Shown: positions 24,123 to 32,724 of the stretch, one piece after another
Position numbering within the stretch: the stretch's first letter is position 1
Layout: each line of letters begins with the position of its first letter
NCBI RefSeq assembly: GCF_016859125.1
Contig: NZ_CP069338.1
Location: 6,883,501-6,947,500, forward strand
DNA: 64,000 bases
Direction: 5' to 3'
Source: Archangium violaceum
GTDB lineage: Bacteria; Myxococcota; Myxococcia; Myxococcales; Myxococcaceae
Made by a program: the position numbers and the translations under genes
The notes under the pieces: model-generated
What the model saw: only the letters and a program-made list of their open reading frames with translations
The model's database searches: none
What the model was told of the DNA's origin: nothing

Positions 24123-25615
24123 GGCCCTCTCCACGGGATGAAACTCATCGGGATGTAGTACGCCTCCATACGCCCCGCGACGATCTTCAGGATTTCGTTC
24201 CGCGTCAACATCCGGCCCGCTCTGGACTCGGCTCTTCCCAACACCTCCATGATCATCTGGTTCCATTCACCGGGCCATGTGCGGCCCAGTTTCCAATCGC
24301 CACCGCCGTGGATGGCCTCGTGGTGCGCCCGCTCCATCCCGACGCAGAACTCGTCAATGTCCATCTCGCCCGTGAAGCCGCGCTTCTCGAACCACTCGCG
24401 GAACTCCTTCGGCAGGACGTGGTGCCGCGGTGGCTCGGCCATGCCAGCCCCCGCCTTGCCCGTCTCGTGCATGGCTCCCACCTCGGGCCCATCTCCCAGC
24501 GCGTCGCGCACGCCTCGCGGCAGCTCGCCGTGCGCCTGCGCGAGCATCACCTGGCCCGCCTGAATCCGCACGGCGGCGCTGACGACGGGCAGCGAGAGGA
24601 CACCCGCGCGCACCAACTGGCGCACCATCTCCACCCACTCGGCGGACACGACAATCCGCGTGCCCATCATCACCCCGTCGCTACCCACTGAGAGTCCAAT
24701 GCCCACCAGGGCGGGAGCGGACGGAGGCAGCAAGGGCAGCGAGAACCTCATCGTCGAGAGCATCGTGACAGTCTCGATGGCGTCCTTGAGCACCAGCATC
24801 TTCTGGAGGTGCTCCGCCGCCACGCGCATTCTCTCCACGGTGGCGGCGAATTCGCTGGTGAGGTGGCCCACCAACGGCGGCACGCCTCGCGCCGCGGCCT
24901 CCACCTGCCCGTGCTCCCGGGAGGAGAGCGCCGTCATCGCGGGCTCGAGCATCTCCTGCCTGCGCCACATGTCCGCGAAGAGCGTCTCCACGGGGTAGAG
25001 GTGCTGTTCGAGCGCGACGTCGGCGAGGTTGAGGAAGTCGAGCCAGACGGCGAGCAGGAGCGAGCCCACCATGGCGGCTTCCAGCCGTGGGCCGGCCACG
25101 CGCAACAGGGCGAGCTGCATGTCCGGGTCCTCCACCTCCGAAGCGGCGTTGGCCAGCCGGGTGGCGGCGGCGAGCTGGGCCTCCAACCATCGCAGTTGCG
25201 TGGCGCCGTAGTCGGCGTAGCGGAGGAAGACCCCGTTTCCGCTGGCGAGGCCCCGGCCACCGGCGTTGAGCCGGGCGAGCTCGCCGGAGATGCGGCGGGT
25301 GGAGCCTGACACTTCGCGAATGACACCACGAAACGCCAACTGGGCCGCGAGGGCCCTCTGCCGCGCCTCCCTTTCCGCGCTGTCCGGGCCTGCCGCCGTC
25401 ACCTCCTCACGGGCGGCCCGGCTCCGGTGCAACCGCTGCGGTGTCTCGGACTCAGGCGTTGATACGAGGATGCGCGGAGACTCGACACCCGGCCCCTGGG
25501 CCGATGCTGGCCCAGGGGCTTCGCGCGGCGTGTAGCGCAGGCTCGTCCCCCTGCCGGGCGGTGGCGTTGACGCGCAGCCGGTGGACAGCAGGGCCAGGGC
25601 GAGCACAAGGCCCAC
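24119..25615 (-). CDS. SitA-like lipoprotein toxin (TIGR02269/DUF2380-type C-terminus)
   Basis: The 498-residue protein has a hydrophobic leader with an LSTGCAS lipobox, a helical middle region, and a conserved C-terminal ~100 residues: HHVLPKEFREWFEKRG, DEFCVGMERAHHEAIHGGG and WPGEWNQMIMEVL. This His-rich tail matches the paralogous myxobacterial lipoprotein family TIGR02269 (DUF2380) and looks like a His-Cys/HNH-type nuclease fold. The GTG at 25615 is the only usable start after an in-frame TAG. Ten codons earlier, at 25645, the position equivalent to the ATG of cassette 1 reads ATA. The arginine-rich n-region is lost if GTG is used, so export may be impaired. Confidence 0.72.
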   Translation of the reverse strand: MGLVLALALLSTGCASTPPPGRGTSLRYTPREAPGPASAQGPGVESPRILVSTPESETPQRLHRSRAAREEVTAAGPDSAEREARQRALAAQLAFRGVIREVSGSTRRISGELARLNAGGRGLASGNGVFLRYADYGATQLRWLEAQLAAATRLANAASEVEDPDMQLALLRVAGPRLEAAMVGSLLLAVWLDFLNLADVALEQHLYPVETLFADMWRRQEMLEPAMTALSSREHGQVEAAARGVPPLVGHLTSEFAATVERMRVAAEHLQKMLVLKDAIETVTMLSTMRFSLPLLPPSAPALVGIGLSVGSDGVMMGTRIVVSAEWVEMVRQLVRAGVLSLPVVSAAVRIQAGQVMLAQAHGELPRGVRDALGDGPEVGAMHETGKAGAGMAEPPRHHVLPKEFREWFEKRGFTGEMDIDEFCVGMERAHHEAIHGGGDWKLGRTWPGEWNQMIMEVLGRAESRAGRMLTRNEILKIVAGRMEAYYIPMSFIPWRGP

Positions 25616-25634
25616 CCACCGGGCCCGTGACGAG

Positions 25635-25975
25635 TCAGCGCGTATTGTCTACCCCCAGGCCCACGGAAACGAAGGCCCCCGGGCGCAGCGCGCCTTCCGG
25701 AAGCAGCAGCGTGCCGCCCGTACCCAGCGCGTACAGGCGCCCCCCGAAGAGGCGCCAGCGCACCTCGGCCCCGTCCATGTAGCGCGCTCCGGGCAGCCCC
25801 ATGCCCACCGCCAAGCCCTCCACCGCCACCTCGAGGTTGCGGTTGAAGAGCTGCACCGCCACGCGCCCGTCCACGTCGAAGCGGCCCCAGGTGAATGCCT
25901 CGGCGCCCAGTGAAAGCTGCAAGTGCCGTTGCAGCCCGCCGTAGCGCACGGCATCCCAGCCCACCACCGCCTCGC
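25635..25975 (-). pseudogene. 5'-truncated SitB-like gene
   Basis: About 112 codons match the C-terminus of the barrel-like gene at 14461-15787: EAVVGWDAVRYGGLQRHLQL versus EAVVAWDGVRLGGLLQRHLS, and both end GLGVDN(T/A)R. The match stops abruptly at ~25973; upstream codons are unrelated. The 5' two-thirds with signal peptide are gone. Its stop overlaps the lost ATA start of the adjoining toxin gene, just as in cassette 1. Confidence 0.82.
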
Positions 25976-26037
25976 CGTTGCCCTTCCGACTGTCGTTGGG
26001 TTGGGCTTCTTGGCCGTCTCTTCCTGCCTGCGCGCTG

Positions 26038-26169
26038 ATGAGCACGCAGGCGTTGAACTCCGAGGCCGTCCGGAATGGCATCAAGGACATCCTGCTCAAC
26101 CACGCGCAGCTGTGGGATGCCCTTCGGTCCAAGATGGGCGCGGGATCCACAACGGGGGCGGAGCCGTAG
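26038..26169 (+). pseudogene. Possible C-terminal fragment of a type I restriction R subunit
   Basis: The 43 codons from MSTQALNSEAVRNGIKDILL to a stop at 26169 resemble the extreme C-terminus of HsdR-type proteins (helical, LNHAQLWDALRSK). No upstream part exists: the frame abuts the truncated barrel gene at ~25975. Identification is weak because the fragment is short. Confidence 0.3.
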
Positions 26170-26189
26170 GCTGCGATCGCAGGCTTCAC

Positions 26190-26591
26190 CTGAAAGTCAC
26201 CGCCGTCCGTTGGCGCCAGGTTTGGGGCGGACGGACGGACTCACATCTGGATGGAGCCGGTCCGGTGGATTGGGCTCCAGCGGGGGATTTTTCACCGGGT
26301 GTACCGCTCCCGGCAGGGGGTTTTGCTACGGGGTATCTCGGGGCTGGAGCTTGTCGCCTCTATGTGCCCCCGGCGGTGGCGGGTAAGGGTGCGTCCTGCT
26401 TGAGGTTTTTCCACCGCCATGGCTGGGTTCTCCCCCTGTCCGGTGGACGGGCGGGCATGGGAGATTGACGCGATGCGGCTCGCCGCCCGCTCCAACGCAT
26501 CTTTCTCATCCGATGATATTTTGGTGCGGATACTGGATTCCCGGTGTCCACTCGCGGCTCCCGCCGCGGCCCGTTCTCCTCAGGGTCCCTC
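26190..26591. other. Leader region before the pilin gene
   Basis: A 400-base gap with G-rich tracts and T-runs (GGGGGATTTTT, GGGGGTTTTGC) that could form stems. I looked for c-di-GMP (GEMM) riboswitch core motifs, often found before pilin genes in deltaproteobacteria, and did not find them. No gene is supported. Confidence 0.5.
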
Positions 26592-27233
26592 ATGCGCCGT
26601 CCGTTTACCCAGCAGCGTCGTGGCTTCTCCCTCATCGAGCTGATGATCGTCGTGGGCATCATCGGCATCCTCGCCGCGGTGGCCGTCCCGAACTACATGC
26701 GGTTCCAGGCCCGCTCCAAGCAGGCGGAGGCCAAGTCCAACCTGCGGACCTGGTTCACCGCCCAGCGCGCCTACCTGCTGGAGAAGGGCGTGTACCTGGA
26801 GGCCCACAGGGAAGTCGGCTTCCTGCCGGAGCGCGGCAACCGCTACGCCTACTATTTCTCTCCCGACCGGAGGTGCGAGGAGCGCAAGGCCGGCGGCGCC
26901 GTCACCCCACCCGAGTCCGCCAACTGCATCACGGCGGACGAGGGGAAGCACACGCTCCGCACCGCCATTCCGGACCCCATGCCGGTCAGCTTCTCCTGGA
27001 CGACGGGCGGAGGTGGGAACCCGAAGTCCCCGGGCCTCTCGGGGAATTGCCCCGGCTGCAACATCGATGCGTTCGCGGTGGGTGACATCGACAACGAAGG
27101 CGGCGGGCTCGACACCTGGCACATCGCCACCAAGGACTCCCAGTTGAGCACGCCCCCCTGTGGTAATAACGAGGTCATGAACGTCGCGGGCGTGCCGTTC
27201 AACACCTTCAACGACGTCGATTGCGACCGGTGA
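26592..27233 (+). CDS. Type IV pilin-like protein
   Basis: The 213-residue prepilin has a basic leader and a class-III N-terminal motif [17 protein letters not shown], with prepilin peptidase cleavage after Gly and Glu at +5. The hydrophobic helix runs into [20 protein letters not shown] as in PilA. The globular part holds several cysteines (CEERK, NCITA, CPGCN, CGNNE, DCDR) that can form disulphides, including a C-terminal D-loop pair. It could be a PilA paralogue or a minor pilin; no other pilus genes are nearby. The next gene starts inside its stop codon. Confidence 0.9.
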   Translation: MRRPFTQQRRGFSLIELMIVVGIIGILAAVAVPNYMRFQARSKQAEAKSNLRTWFTAQRAYLLEKGVYLEAHREVGFLPERGNRYAYYFSPDRRCEERKAGGAVTPPESANCITADEGKHTLRTAIPDPMPVSFSWTTGGGGNPKSPGLSGNCPGCNIDAFAVGDIDNEGGGLDTWHIATKDSQLSTPPCGNNEVMNVAGVPFNTFNDVDCDR

Positions 27234-28081
27234 GCTCCGGAGAGCGTCCCACTGCACGAGATCTGGAGCTGCATGCCGCGGGGGCTCCGCCCGTGCCGAG
27301 GATGCTCCTGCCTCCCGGCGGCGAGGCCCTGGCCATGCTGGTGCGCCGGGGCTTCCAGCCCACCGTGGCCCCGTTGGATCTGCCATTTCCGCCGGACCTC
27401 GAGGGCGAGGCGGCCGAACGGCTGGCGGAGCATCTCGGCCACTACGCCTTCCGGCTCTTCCTCCGGGGCGCCATCCTGCGGCGCGGGAGCTTCTCGCCCA
27501 CCGAGGCCACGCGTTACCTCGGAGCCGCGCAGGCCGCGAAGGTGGCCGAGGACCTGGTGTCGCTCGGGCTCGCGGAGCGCGAGGACGGTGGGCGCTACCG
27601 CCTGCGCTATCCGGCCCACAACTTCGGCCCCACGCTCGAGTGGTACGTGGCTCGCGAGCTGCGCGGGCGGCTGGGCTTCGACGTGGCCGTGGGCGTGAAG
27701 TTCCACGCGCCCGAGGTGGGCGGAGACCTGGACGTGGTGGCCGCGGCGGAAGGCCGGCTGCTCTACCTGGAGATGAAGTCCTCGCCGCCCAAGCACCTGG
27801 CTCCGGACGAGGTGGGCGCCTTCTTCCGGCGCGTGCGCGCGCTGCGCCCCCACCTGGCCCTCTTCGTCATGGACACCGCGCTGCGGCTGTCCGACAAGGT
27901 GCTGCCGCTGCTCCAGGCCGAGCTGAGCACCCAGCCGCCCCCGCCGCCCCGGCGCGTGGTGCGTGAGGTGTGGGCGCTGACGCCGCACCTCTACGTCGTC
28001 AACGCGCGGCAGGACCTGATGGGCAACATCGCCCTGGCCATCGCCGAGGGATTGCGCGCGCTCTCACCGCCCCCACCGTGA
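27230..28081 (+). CDS. Predicted PD-(D/E)XK nuclease-fold protein
   Basis: The 283-residue protein starts at a GTG overlapping the pilin stop (GTGA). Residues ~70-130 look like a winged helix ([31 protein letters not shown]). The following domain has [10 protein letters not shown] (Asp) and [13 protein letters not shown] (ExK), the core of the restriction-endonuclease fold. No methylase or helicase partner is adjacent. Coupling to a pilin gene is unusual. It may be a DNA-processing enzyme or an inactive relative; the ExK motif is intact. ATG at 27302 is an alternative start. Confidence 0.68.
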   Translation: MSSGERPTARDLELHAAGAPPVPRMLLPPGGEALAMLVRRGFQPTVAPLDLPFPPDLEGEAAERLAEHLGHYAFRLFLRGAILRRGSFSPTEATRYLGAAQAAKVAEDLVSLGLAEREDGGRYRLRYPAHNFGPTLEWYVARELRGRLGFDVAVGVKFHAPEVGGDLDVVAAAEGRLLYLEMKSSPPKHLAPDEVGAFFRRVRALRPHLALFVMDTALRLSDKVLPLLQAELSTQPPPPPRRVVREVWALTPHLYVVNARQDLMGNIALAIAEGLRALSPPPP

Positions 28082-28092
28082 TTGCGCATGCT

Positions 28093-28114
28093 CCCTCTCC
28101 CTCCGGGAGAGGGG
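28093..28114. repeat. REP-like palindrome, copy 3
   Basis: CCCTCTCCCTCCGGGAGAGG lies between the convergent PD-(D/E)XK gene and the EF-G-like gene and may serve as a transcription terminator. Confidence 0.75.
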
Positions 28115-28122
28115 ATATCTCT

Positions 28123-30126
28123 CTAATGCTCGGCCGCGGGTTGTTGTTGATGGCTCACCACGCGCTCGGCCTGCTTGCCCACCAACTCCGCGTAGTGGTC
28201 ATGCCTCATCACGAAGCTGCCCAGGCCCGAGGAGGCCGAGCGCAGCTCCACGATGAAGCCCTGCATCTCCGCCTGGGGCATGTAGGCGGTGAGCACTTCC
28301 CAGCCGGGTATCTCCGGGTGCGTGTCGAAGCCGAGGATCTGTCCCCGGTGCCCGGTGACGAGCCGCTGGGCGCGCGGGGTGGCCTCGTGTGGCACGTGGA
28401 TGTCCACCTGGAGGATGGGCTCGAGCAGCACCGGCTCCAGCTTGGGCAGTATCTCCACCATGGCCAGGCGTCCGGTGGTGCGGAAGGCCTGATCCGAGCT
28501 GTCCACGGAGTGGTAGGTGCCTCCGGTGAGGGTGACGTCCACATCCACCACGGGGAAGCCGAGCGGCCCGCGCCTCAGGCCGTCCTTCACGCCTTCCTCC
28601 ACCGCGGGGATGTACTGCTTGGGGACGGCTCCGCCCACGACGGCCGAGGTGAAGCGGAAGCCCTGGCCCCGGGGCAGCGGCTTCACGTCCACCACCACGT
28701 CGCCGAACTGCCCGTGTCCGCCGGACTGCCGCTTGAAGCGCGCGTGGTGCGAGCCACTCCGGCGGAGCGTCTCCCGGTAGGGAATGGGCAGCGGACGCGT
28801 CATCACCGGGACGCGCATGCGCGTGCGCAGGTGCTCGACGGCCTCGCGCAGGTGCATCTCCCCCTGTCCACCGAGCAGGAGCATCTGCGTGTCCGCATCC
28901 TGGTCCACCGACAGGGAGGGATCCTCCTCCACCAGCCGGGCCAGGGCCGTCGTCAGCTTCACGTCATCCGTGCGCTTCTCCGCGACGATGGCGAGCTGGT
29001 ACACCGGGGGCGGAGCCAGGGGCCACTCCCTGGGCGTTTGCACGTCGCTGGTCTCGGCCAGGTTGCCCGTGCGCATCGCCTCCACGCGCCCGATGGACAC
29101 CACCTCACCGGGGCGGGCCACGCCGACGGGCGTCTGTTTCGTCCCGTGCAGCCGCTGCACGCCGCCGACCCGGCTGTCGGCCAGCGTGCCTCCGTCATGC
29201 ACCTCGCCGCGCCAGACGCGCACCATCGATAGCTTGCCCACGTGTGGCAGGTGCTGCGTCTTGAAGGACTGCACCAGCGGCGTGACGCCTCCGGGAAGGC
29301 CCAGGCGCTCGCGCGTCTCGTCCACCGTGGGCACCTCGTGACGCAGGCCCTTGAGCAGCCGCTCCAGCCCCAGGCCCCGCTCCGCCGAGCCGAGGAAGAC
29401 GGGCACCAGCCGATCCTCGCGCAACGCGCGCTCCAGCTGCCCGTAGAGGGCCTCCGGCGCGGGCACCACGTCCTCGAGGAGTTGCTCGAGCAGGGTGTCG
29501 TCCAGATCCGCCAGCCGCTCGAGGAGCTCGCGCCGGGCCATCTCCTCACGTGGCCGGTCCGCGTCCGGCAGGGAGATGAGCGCGGGTCGGCCTTCCTTCT
29601 CCTGGACCCAGGCGCGCTCACTCACCAGGTCCACCACGCCCACCAGGTGTCCGCCCTGGCGCAGGGGAATCTCCCGCAGCGCCAGAGGCCGCGAGGAGAC
29701 TGCCTGGAGCGACTCGAGCACCTCCCGCACCGACGCGCCTCCCTCCTCGAGCACGTTGAGGAAGAGCAGGTGGGGGATGCGGCGCGCATCCAGGAAGGTG
29801 AAGAGGGGCGCCAGGGCCGCGGCGCGCTCGGGCGAGGCGTCGCACACCACCAGGGCCGCGTCGCTCACCATGAGGGCGTGGCGCGCCTCCTGGGTGAACT
29901 CCGGGGCTCCCGGGCTGTCGATGAAGGTCCACTCCTCTCCCAGGAACGTCGCGTGGGCCACGGACAGCTCGAGCGTCATGCTCCGTCCGGTGGCCGCACT
30001 CCCCGTTCCCCCCATGCGGATTTCCTCCGCCCCCATGGACCGCAACAGCGACTCGAACAGGGTCGTCTTTCCCACGCCCTGGGGTCCAACGAGGGTGACG
30101 ACTCTCGGCGACGCGGGATGTTTCAT
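28123..30126 (-). CDS. EF-G-like translation GTPase paralogue with degenerate G4 motif
   Basis: The 667-residue protein has EF-G domains I-V in order. G1 is GPQGVGKTTL and G3 is DSPGAPEF. The G4 position reads LLFLNVLEEGG instead of NKxD, so guanine specificity is doubtful. Domain II (GKLSMVRVWRGEVHDGGTL), domain III (LLLGGQGEMHLREAVEHL), domain IV (HGQFGDVVVDVKPLPRGQGF) and domain V (GWEVLTAYMPQAEMQGF) are all present. It is a paralogue rather than the housekeeping factor, which is normally encoded with rpsL/rpsG/tuf. The start at 30126 has AGGAGGG about 7 bases upstream. Confidence 0.85.
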   Translation of the reverse strand: MKHPASPRVVTLVGPQGVGKTTLFESLLRSMGAEEIRMGGTGSAATGRSMTLELSVAHATFLGEEWTFIDSPGAPEFTQEARHALMVSDAALVVCDASPERAAALAPLFTFLDARRIPHLLFLNVLEEGGASVREVLESLQAVSSRPLALREIPLRQGGHLVGVVDLVSERAWVQEKEGRPALISLPDADRPREEMARRELLERLADLDDTLLEQLLEDVVPAPEALYGQLERALREDRLVPVFLGSAERGLGLERLLKGLRHEVPTVDETRERLGLPGGVTPLVQSFKTQHLPHVGKLSMVRVWRGEVHDGGTLADSRVGGVQRLHGTKQTPVGVARPGEVVSIGRVEAMRTGNLAETSDVQTPREWPLAPPPVYQLAIVAEKRTDDVKLTTALARLVEEDPSLSVDQDADTQMLLLGGQGEMHLREAVEHLRTRMRVPVMTRPLPIPYRETLRRSGSHHARFKRQSGGHGQFGDVVVDVKPLPRGQGFRFTSAVVGGAVPKQYIPAVEEGVKDGLRRGPLGFPVVDVDVTLTGGTYHSVDSSDQAFRTTGRLAMVEILPKLEPVLLEPILQVDIHVPHEATPRAQRLVTGHRGQILGFDTHPEIPGWEVLTAYMPQAEMQGFIVELRSASSGLGSFVMRHDHYAELVGKQAERVVSHQQQPAAEH

Positions 30127-30305
30127 CACCTCGCCCTCCTGCAGGCTGGCCTTCTTCCTGGGAAGGTGGGGCTCCGGGCCATGTCCGGGAAGCACCGGTT
30201 CCAGCGAGGGCGAGGGCCTCTTCCCATGCTCGCCCGAGCCGTTCGCGTGCGACGCGGCCCTCGTCCACGGGGGAGTGACGGGCGAGCGGGGTGCCCGTTC
30301 CCGCG

Positions 30306-30547
30306 TCAGCGTGTGAGGCGCGCGTCCACGCCGCGACCCTCATCCGTGCGCATCGGAATCCACCAGCGCTTGCTCCCGGAGAGCCCCTCGCGCGGGCTGT
30401 AGAGCACCGCCATCACGCGGCCCAGCAGGTTCTCCCGGGGTCCGCGAAGCTGGCACGGCCCACGAAGAGCACGCCCAACGCGGCGAGCTCCAGGAGGTAC
30501 GTCTTCCACCTGGGACGGTTCTGTTTCATGTCGTTGTGGGTGCCCAT
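30306..30547 (-). pseudogene. Small possible membrane-protein gene with frameshift
   Basis: An ATG at 30547 with AGGAAAT just upstream opens MGTHNDMKQNRPRWKTYLLE and a hydrophobic helix, ending at 30413 after 44 codons. In the next frame, coding-type sequence (ENLLGRVMAVLYSPREGLSG) continues to 30306. A single-base change in CCCCGGGAGAAC near 30440 would join them into ~80 residues. Either a 44-residue peptide or a broken gene; no function recognised. Confidence 0.4.
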
Positions 30548-30624
30548 GGGATTTCCTCGGTCCGGTGATTGCAGTTGCCCCCGGTGCTGCGTGGATCCAG
30601 GGCCTGTGGCATACAGGGTGGAAC

Positions 30625-31701
30625 ATGTCCGACCCACTCCTCCCGCGCCTCGAACGGCTCCAGGCACTCGGCCGCACCCCCGAGGCGCTCGCCACCGCCG
30701 AGGCACTGGCCACGGACCTGGCCCGGCAGGGCCAGCCGCTGCGCGCCATCGCGGTGTGCAAGGTGCTCCTGCAGCTCGAGCCTGCCCATACGCGCACCCC
30801 CCAGCTGCTGGCGGAGCTCTATGCCCGGCCCGATGCCCCGGGAGCGACCACGGGAGCCGGAGCGCTGCCGCGCGTGCCTCTCTTCTCGCTGCTCCCGCGC
30901 GAGCCCTTCATGGCGCTGGTGGGCGTCCTGGAGCCGCGCGTCTTCCATCCCGGGCAGAACCTCATCGTCGAGGGTGAGCCGGGCCGCTCCTCCTTCATCC
31001 TCGTCGAGGGGCGCGTGGACGTGGTGCGCCAGGTGGAGGGCGGCGAGCGGCGCACGCTGTCCTCGTTGGGAGAGGGGGAGTTCTTCGGGGAGATCGCCCT
31101 CGTGTCCGAGAGCCCCCGGCTGGCCACCGTGGTGGCGACCGAGCCCGTGCTGGCGCTCGAGCTCCACCGGACGAAGGTGGAGCGGATCGCCTTCAAGCAC
31201 CACTCGGTGGGCGACACGGTGCAGCACTTCTACCGGGAGCGGCTGCTGGCCAACGTGTTGCGCAGCCACCCCATCTTCTCCGCGCTGGCGCCCGCGCAGC
31301 GCGAGGCGCTGTCCCACATCTTCGAGCTACGGACCGTGGAGGCCGGGCGCGTCATCATCGAGCAGGGGCAGAAGGGTGATGGCCTGTACCTGCTGCTCCA
31401 GGGCCAGTGCACGCCGCTGTTCCGCCGCCCCGACGGGCGGGAGACCGCCTTCCCCAACCTGCGGGAGGGGGATGTGTTCGGGGAGATCTCCCTGTTGCTC
31501 GGCCAGCCGGCGAGCGCCACGGTGCGCGCGGAGACGTCGTGCCACATGCTCCGGCTGGGGCGCGAGGCCTTCGAGCAGTACCTGGCCAGTCAGCCCGGAG
31601 TCCGCGCGGCGCTCATGCGGGTGGGCACGGAGCGGCTCCTGCAACTCTCCAAGGTGCTGGCGTCCGGCCGGGCCGTGCACGACGGCGATCAGCGCGTCTG
31701 A
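30625..31701 (+). CDS. Protein with two cyclic-nucleotide-binding domains
   Basis: The 358-residue protein has an N-terminal helical repeat (RLEALQ-type, residues 5-60, with a TPR-like LRAIAVCKVLLQLEPAHTRT) and two cNMP-binding β-rolls. The first contains GEGEFFGEIALVSESPRLATV, the second REGDVFGEISLLLGQPASAT. Both keep the FGE motif that contacts ribose; the conserved Arg is present in the first (ESPR) but not clearly in the second (GQPAS), so only one site may bind nucleotide. No DNA-binding domain follows. Its 3' end overlaps that of the convergent epimerase gene by 13 bases. Confidence 0.85.
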   Translation: MSDPLLPRLERLQALGRTPEALATAEALATDLARQGQPLRAIAVCKVLLQLEPAHTRTPQLLAELYARPDAPGATTGAGALPRVPLFSLLPREPFMALVGVLEPRVFHPGQNLIVEGEPGRSSFILVEGRVDVVRQVEGGERRTLSSLGEGEFFGEIALVSESPRLATVVATEPVLALELHRTKVERIAFKHHSVGDTVQHFYRERLLANVLRSHPIFSALAPAQREALSHIFELRTVEAGRVIIEQGQKGDGLYLLLQGQCTPLFRRPDGRETAFPNLREGDVFGEISLLLGQPASATVRAETSCHMLRLGREAFEQYLASQPGVRAALMRVGTERLLQLSKVLASGRAVHDGDQRV

Positions 31702-32639
31702 TTTCGGCTCTCCAGCCACTGACGGACCAGGGCGGGCACGCCCTCGCGGATGGTGGGATAGCGGAACTGGAAGCCCGTGGCGTGCAGGCGCGCGTTGGAC
31801 AGCCTCGCCTCCGCCGTCAGTGAGTCGGTGATCACCGGGCCCAGGGCCAGCGTGCACAGCCAGCGGGGAAGGAGCAGCCTGCGGTGGGTGACGCCCAGGG
31901 TCTCCGCGGCCACCCGGCTGAGGTCCGCGAAGGTCACCGGCTCGTCATCCACCACGAAGTAACGCCTGCCCACCTCTCCGTGCTCCAGCAGGTGCAGCAG
32001 GGCTCGGGCGCAGTCCTCCACGTGGATGGGGGACATCTTGCGCACGAGCGTCTCCTTCAGCCCGAAGAGGCGCCGGCCCTCCTTCAGCGGCACCAGCGCG
32101 TACTCCTCGAACCAGGAGCCCAGCCCGTACACCGAGCCGGGATAGGCCTCCACCAGGGGCAGCCCGCGTGCCAGGTACCCCGGCAGGGCCTCGATGGCGG
32201 GCGCGATGTACGGACCCCACCCCGAGGGCCTGGGCGTGCTGTCCTCCGTGACGAGCTCGTGACCCTGGTCGCCGTAGTAGCTGGTCCCGCCGACATAGAG
32301 CACGCGCTTCACGGTGCCCGGCTTCAGCGACTCCAGCAGCAGCGAGTCCATGCGCAGCCGCTGGTCCCGGTAGGCCTCGGCCCGCTTGTGCGTCACGCGG
32401 CCTCCGAAGGTGAGCGGCTGCGCCAGGTGCACCACGTGCTCACTCGCCGCCGCCTCCTCCTGCCAGGGCCCGGGGGTGAGGAGATCTCCGTGCACCACGG
32501 TGACTCCGGCGTGCTTCCACCGCTCGGCGGCCCGGGCGTTCCGGGTGAGCACCCGCACCTGGTAACCCGCCTCCAGCGCCAGGGGAATGAACCTCGCGCC
32601 GATGAACCCCGTGCCTCCCGTGACGAATAGACGCTTCAC
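31689..32639 (-). CDS. NAD(P)-dependent epimerase/dehydratase-like (atypical SDR)
   Basis: The 316-residue protein starts at a GTG with AAGGAAT about 7 bases upstream. It has a Rossmann motif (TGGTGFIG) and an NAD-proximal HGDL. The catalytic region has GTSYYGDQG, where the usual YxxxK is weak, then LVEAYPGSVYGLGSW, typical of extended SDRs acting on sugars or steroids. The substrate is unknown. The upstream gap of ~85 bases separates it from the lipoprotein gene of the metal-type cluster; the two run in the same direction but have different upstream signals. Confidence 0.82.
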   Translation of the reverse strand: MKRLFVTGGTGFIGARFIPLALEAGYQVRVLTRNARAAERWKHAGVTVVHGDLLTPGPWQEEAAASEHVVHLAQPLTFGGRVTHKRAEAYRDQRLRMDSLLLESLKPGTVKRVLYVGGTSYYGDQGHELVTEDSTPRPSGWGPYIAPAIEALPGYLARGLPLVEAYPGSVYGLGSWFEEYALVPLKEGRRLFGLKETLVRKMSPIHVEDCARALLHLLEHGEVGRRYFVVDDEPVTFADLSRVAAETLGVTHRRLLLPRWLCTLALGPVITDSLTAEARLSNARLHATGFQFRYPTIREGVPALVRQWLESRNQTR

Positions 32640-32724
32640 CGTGATTCCTTCCGCTCCCGGCTCCTCGGAGGGGGCACGGCATAGCCCACCCGCGCACAGG
32701 GCGGAAGGGTCGCACGGTGTCTCC

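Noticed and set aside
26190-26591. Possible c-di-GMP riboswitch before the pilin gene
   Set aside because: The GEMM core signatures (AGGGCAAACC, GACGCAAAGCC) are absent.
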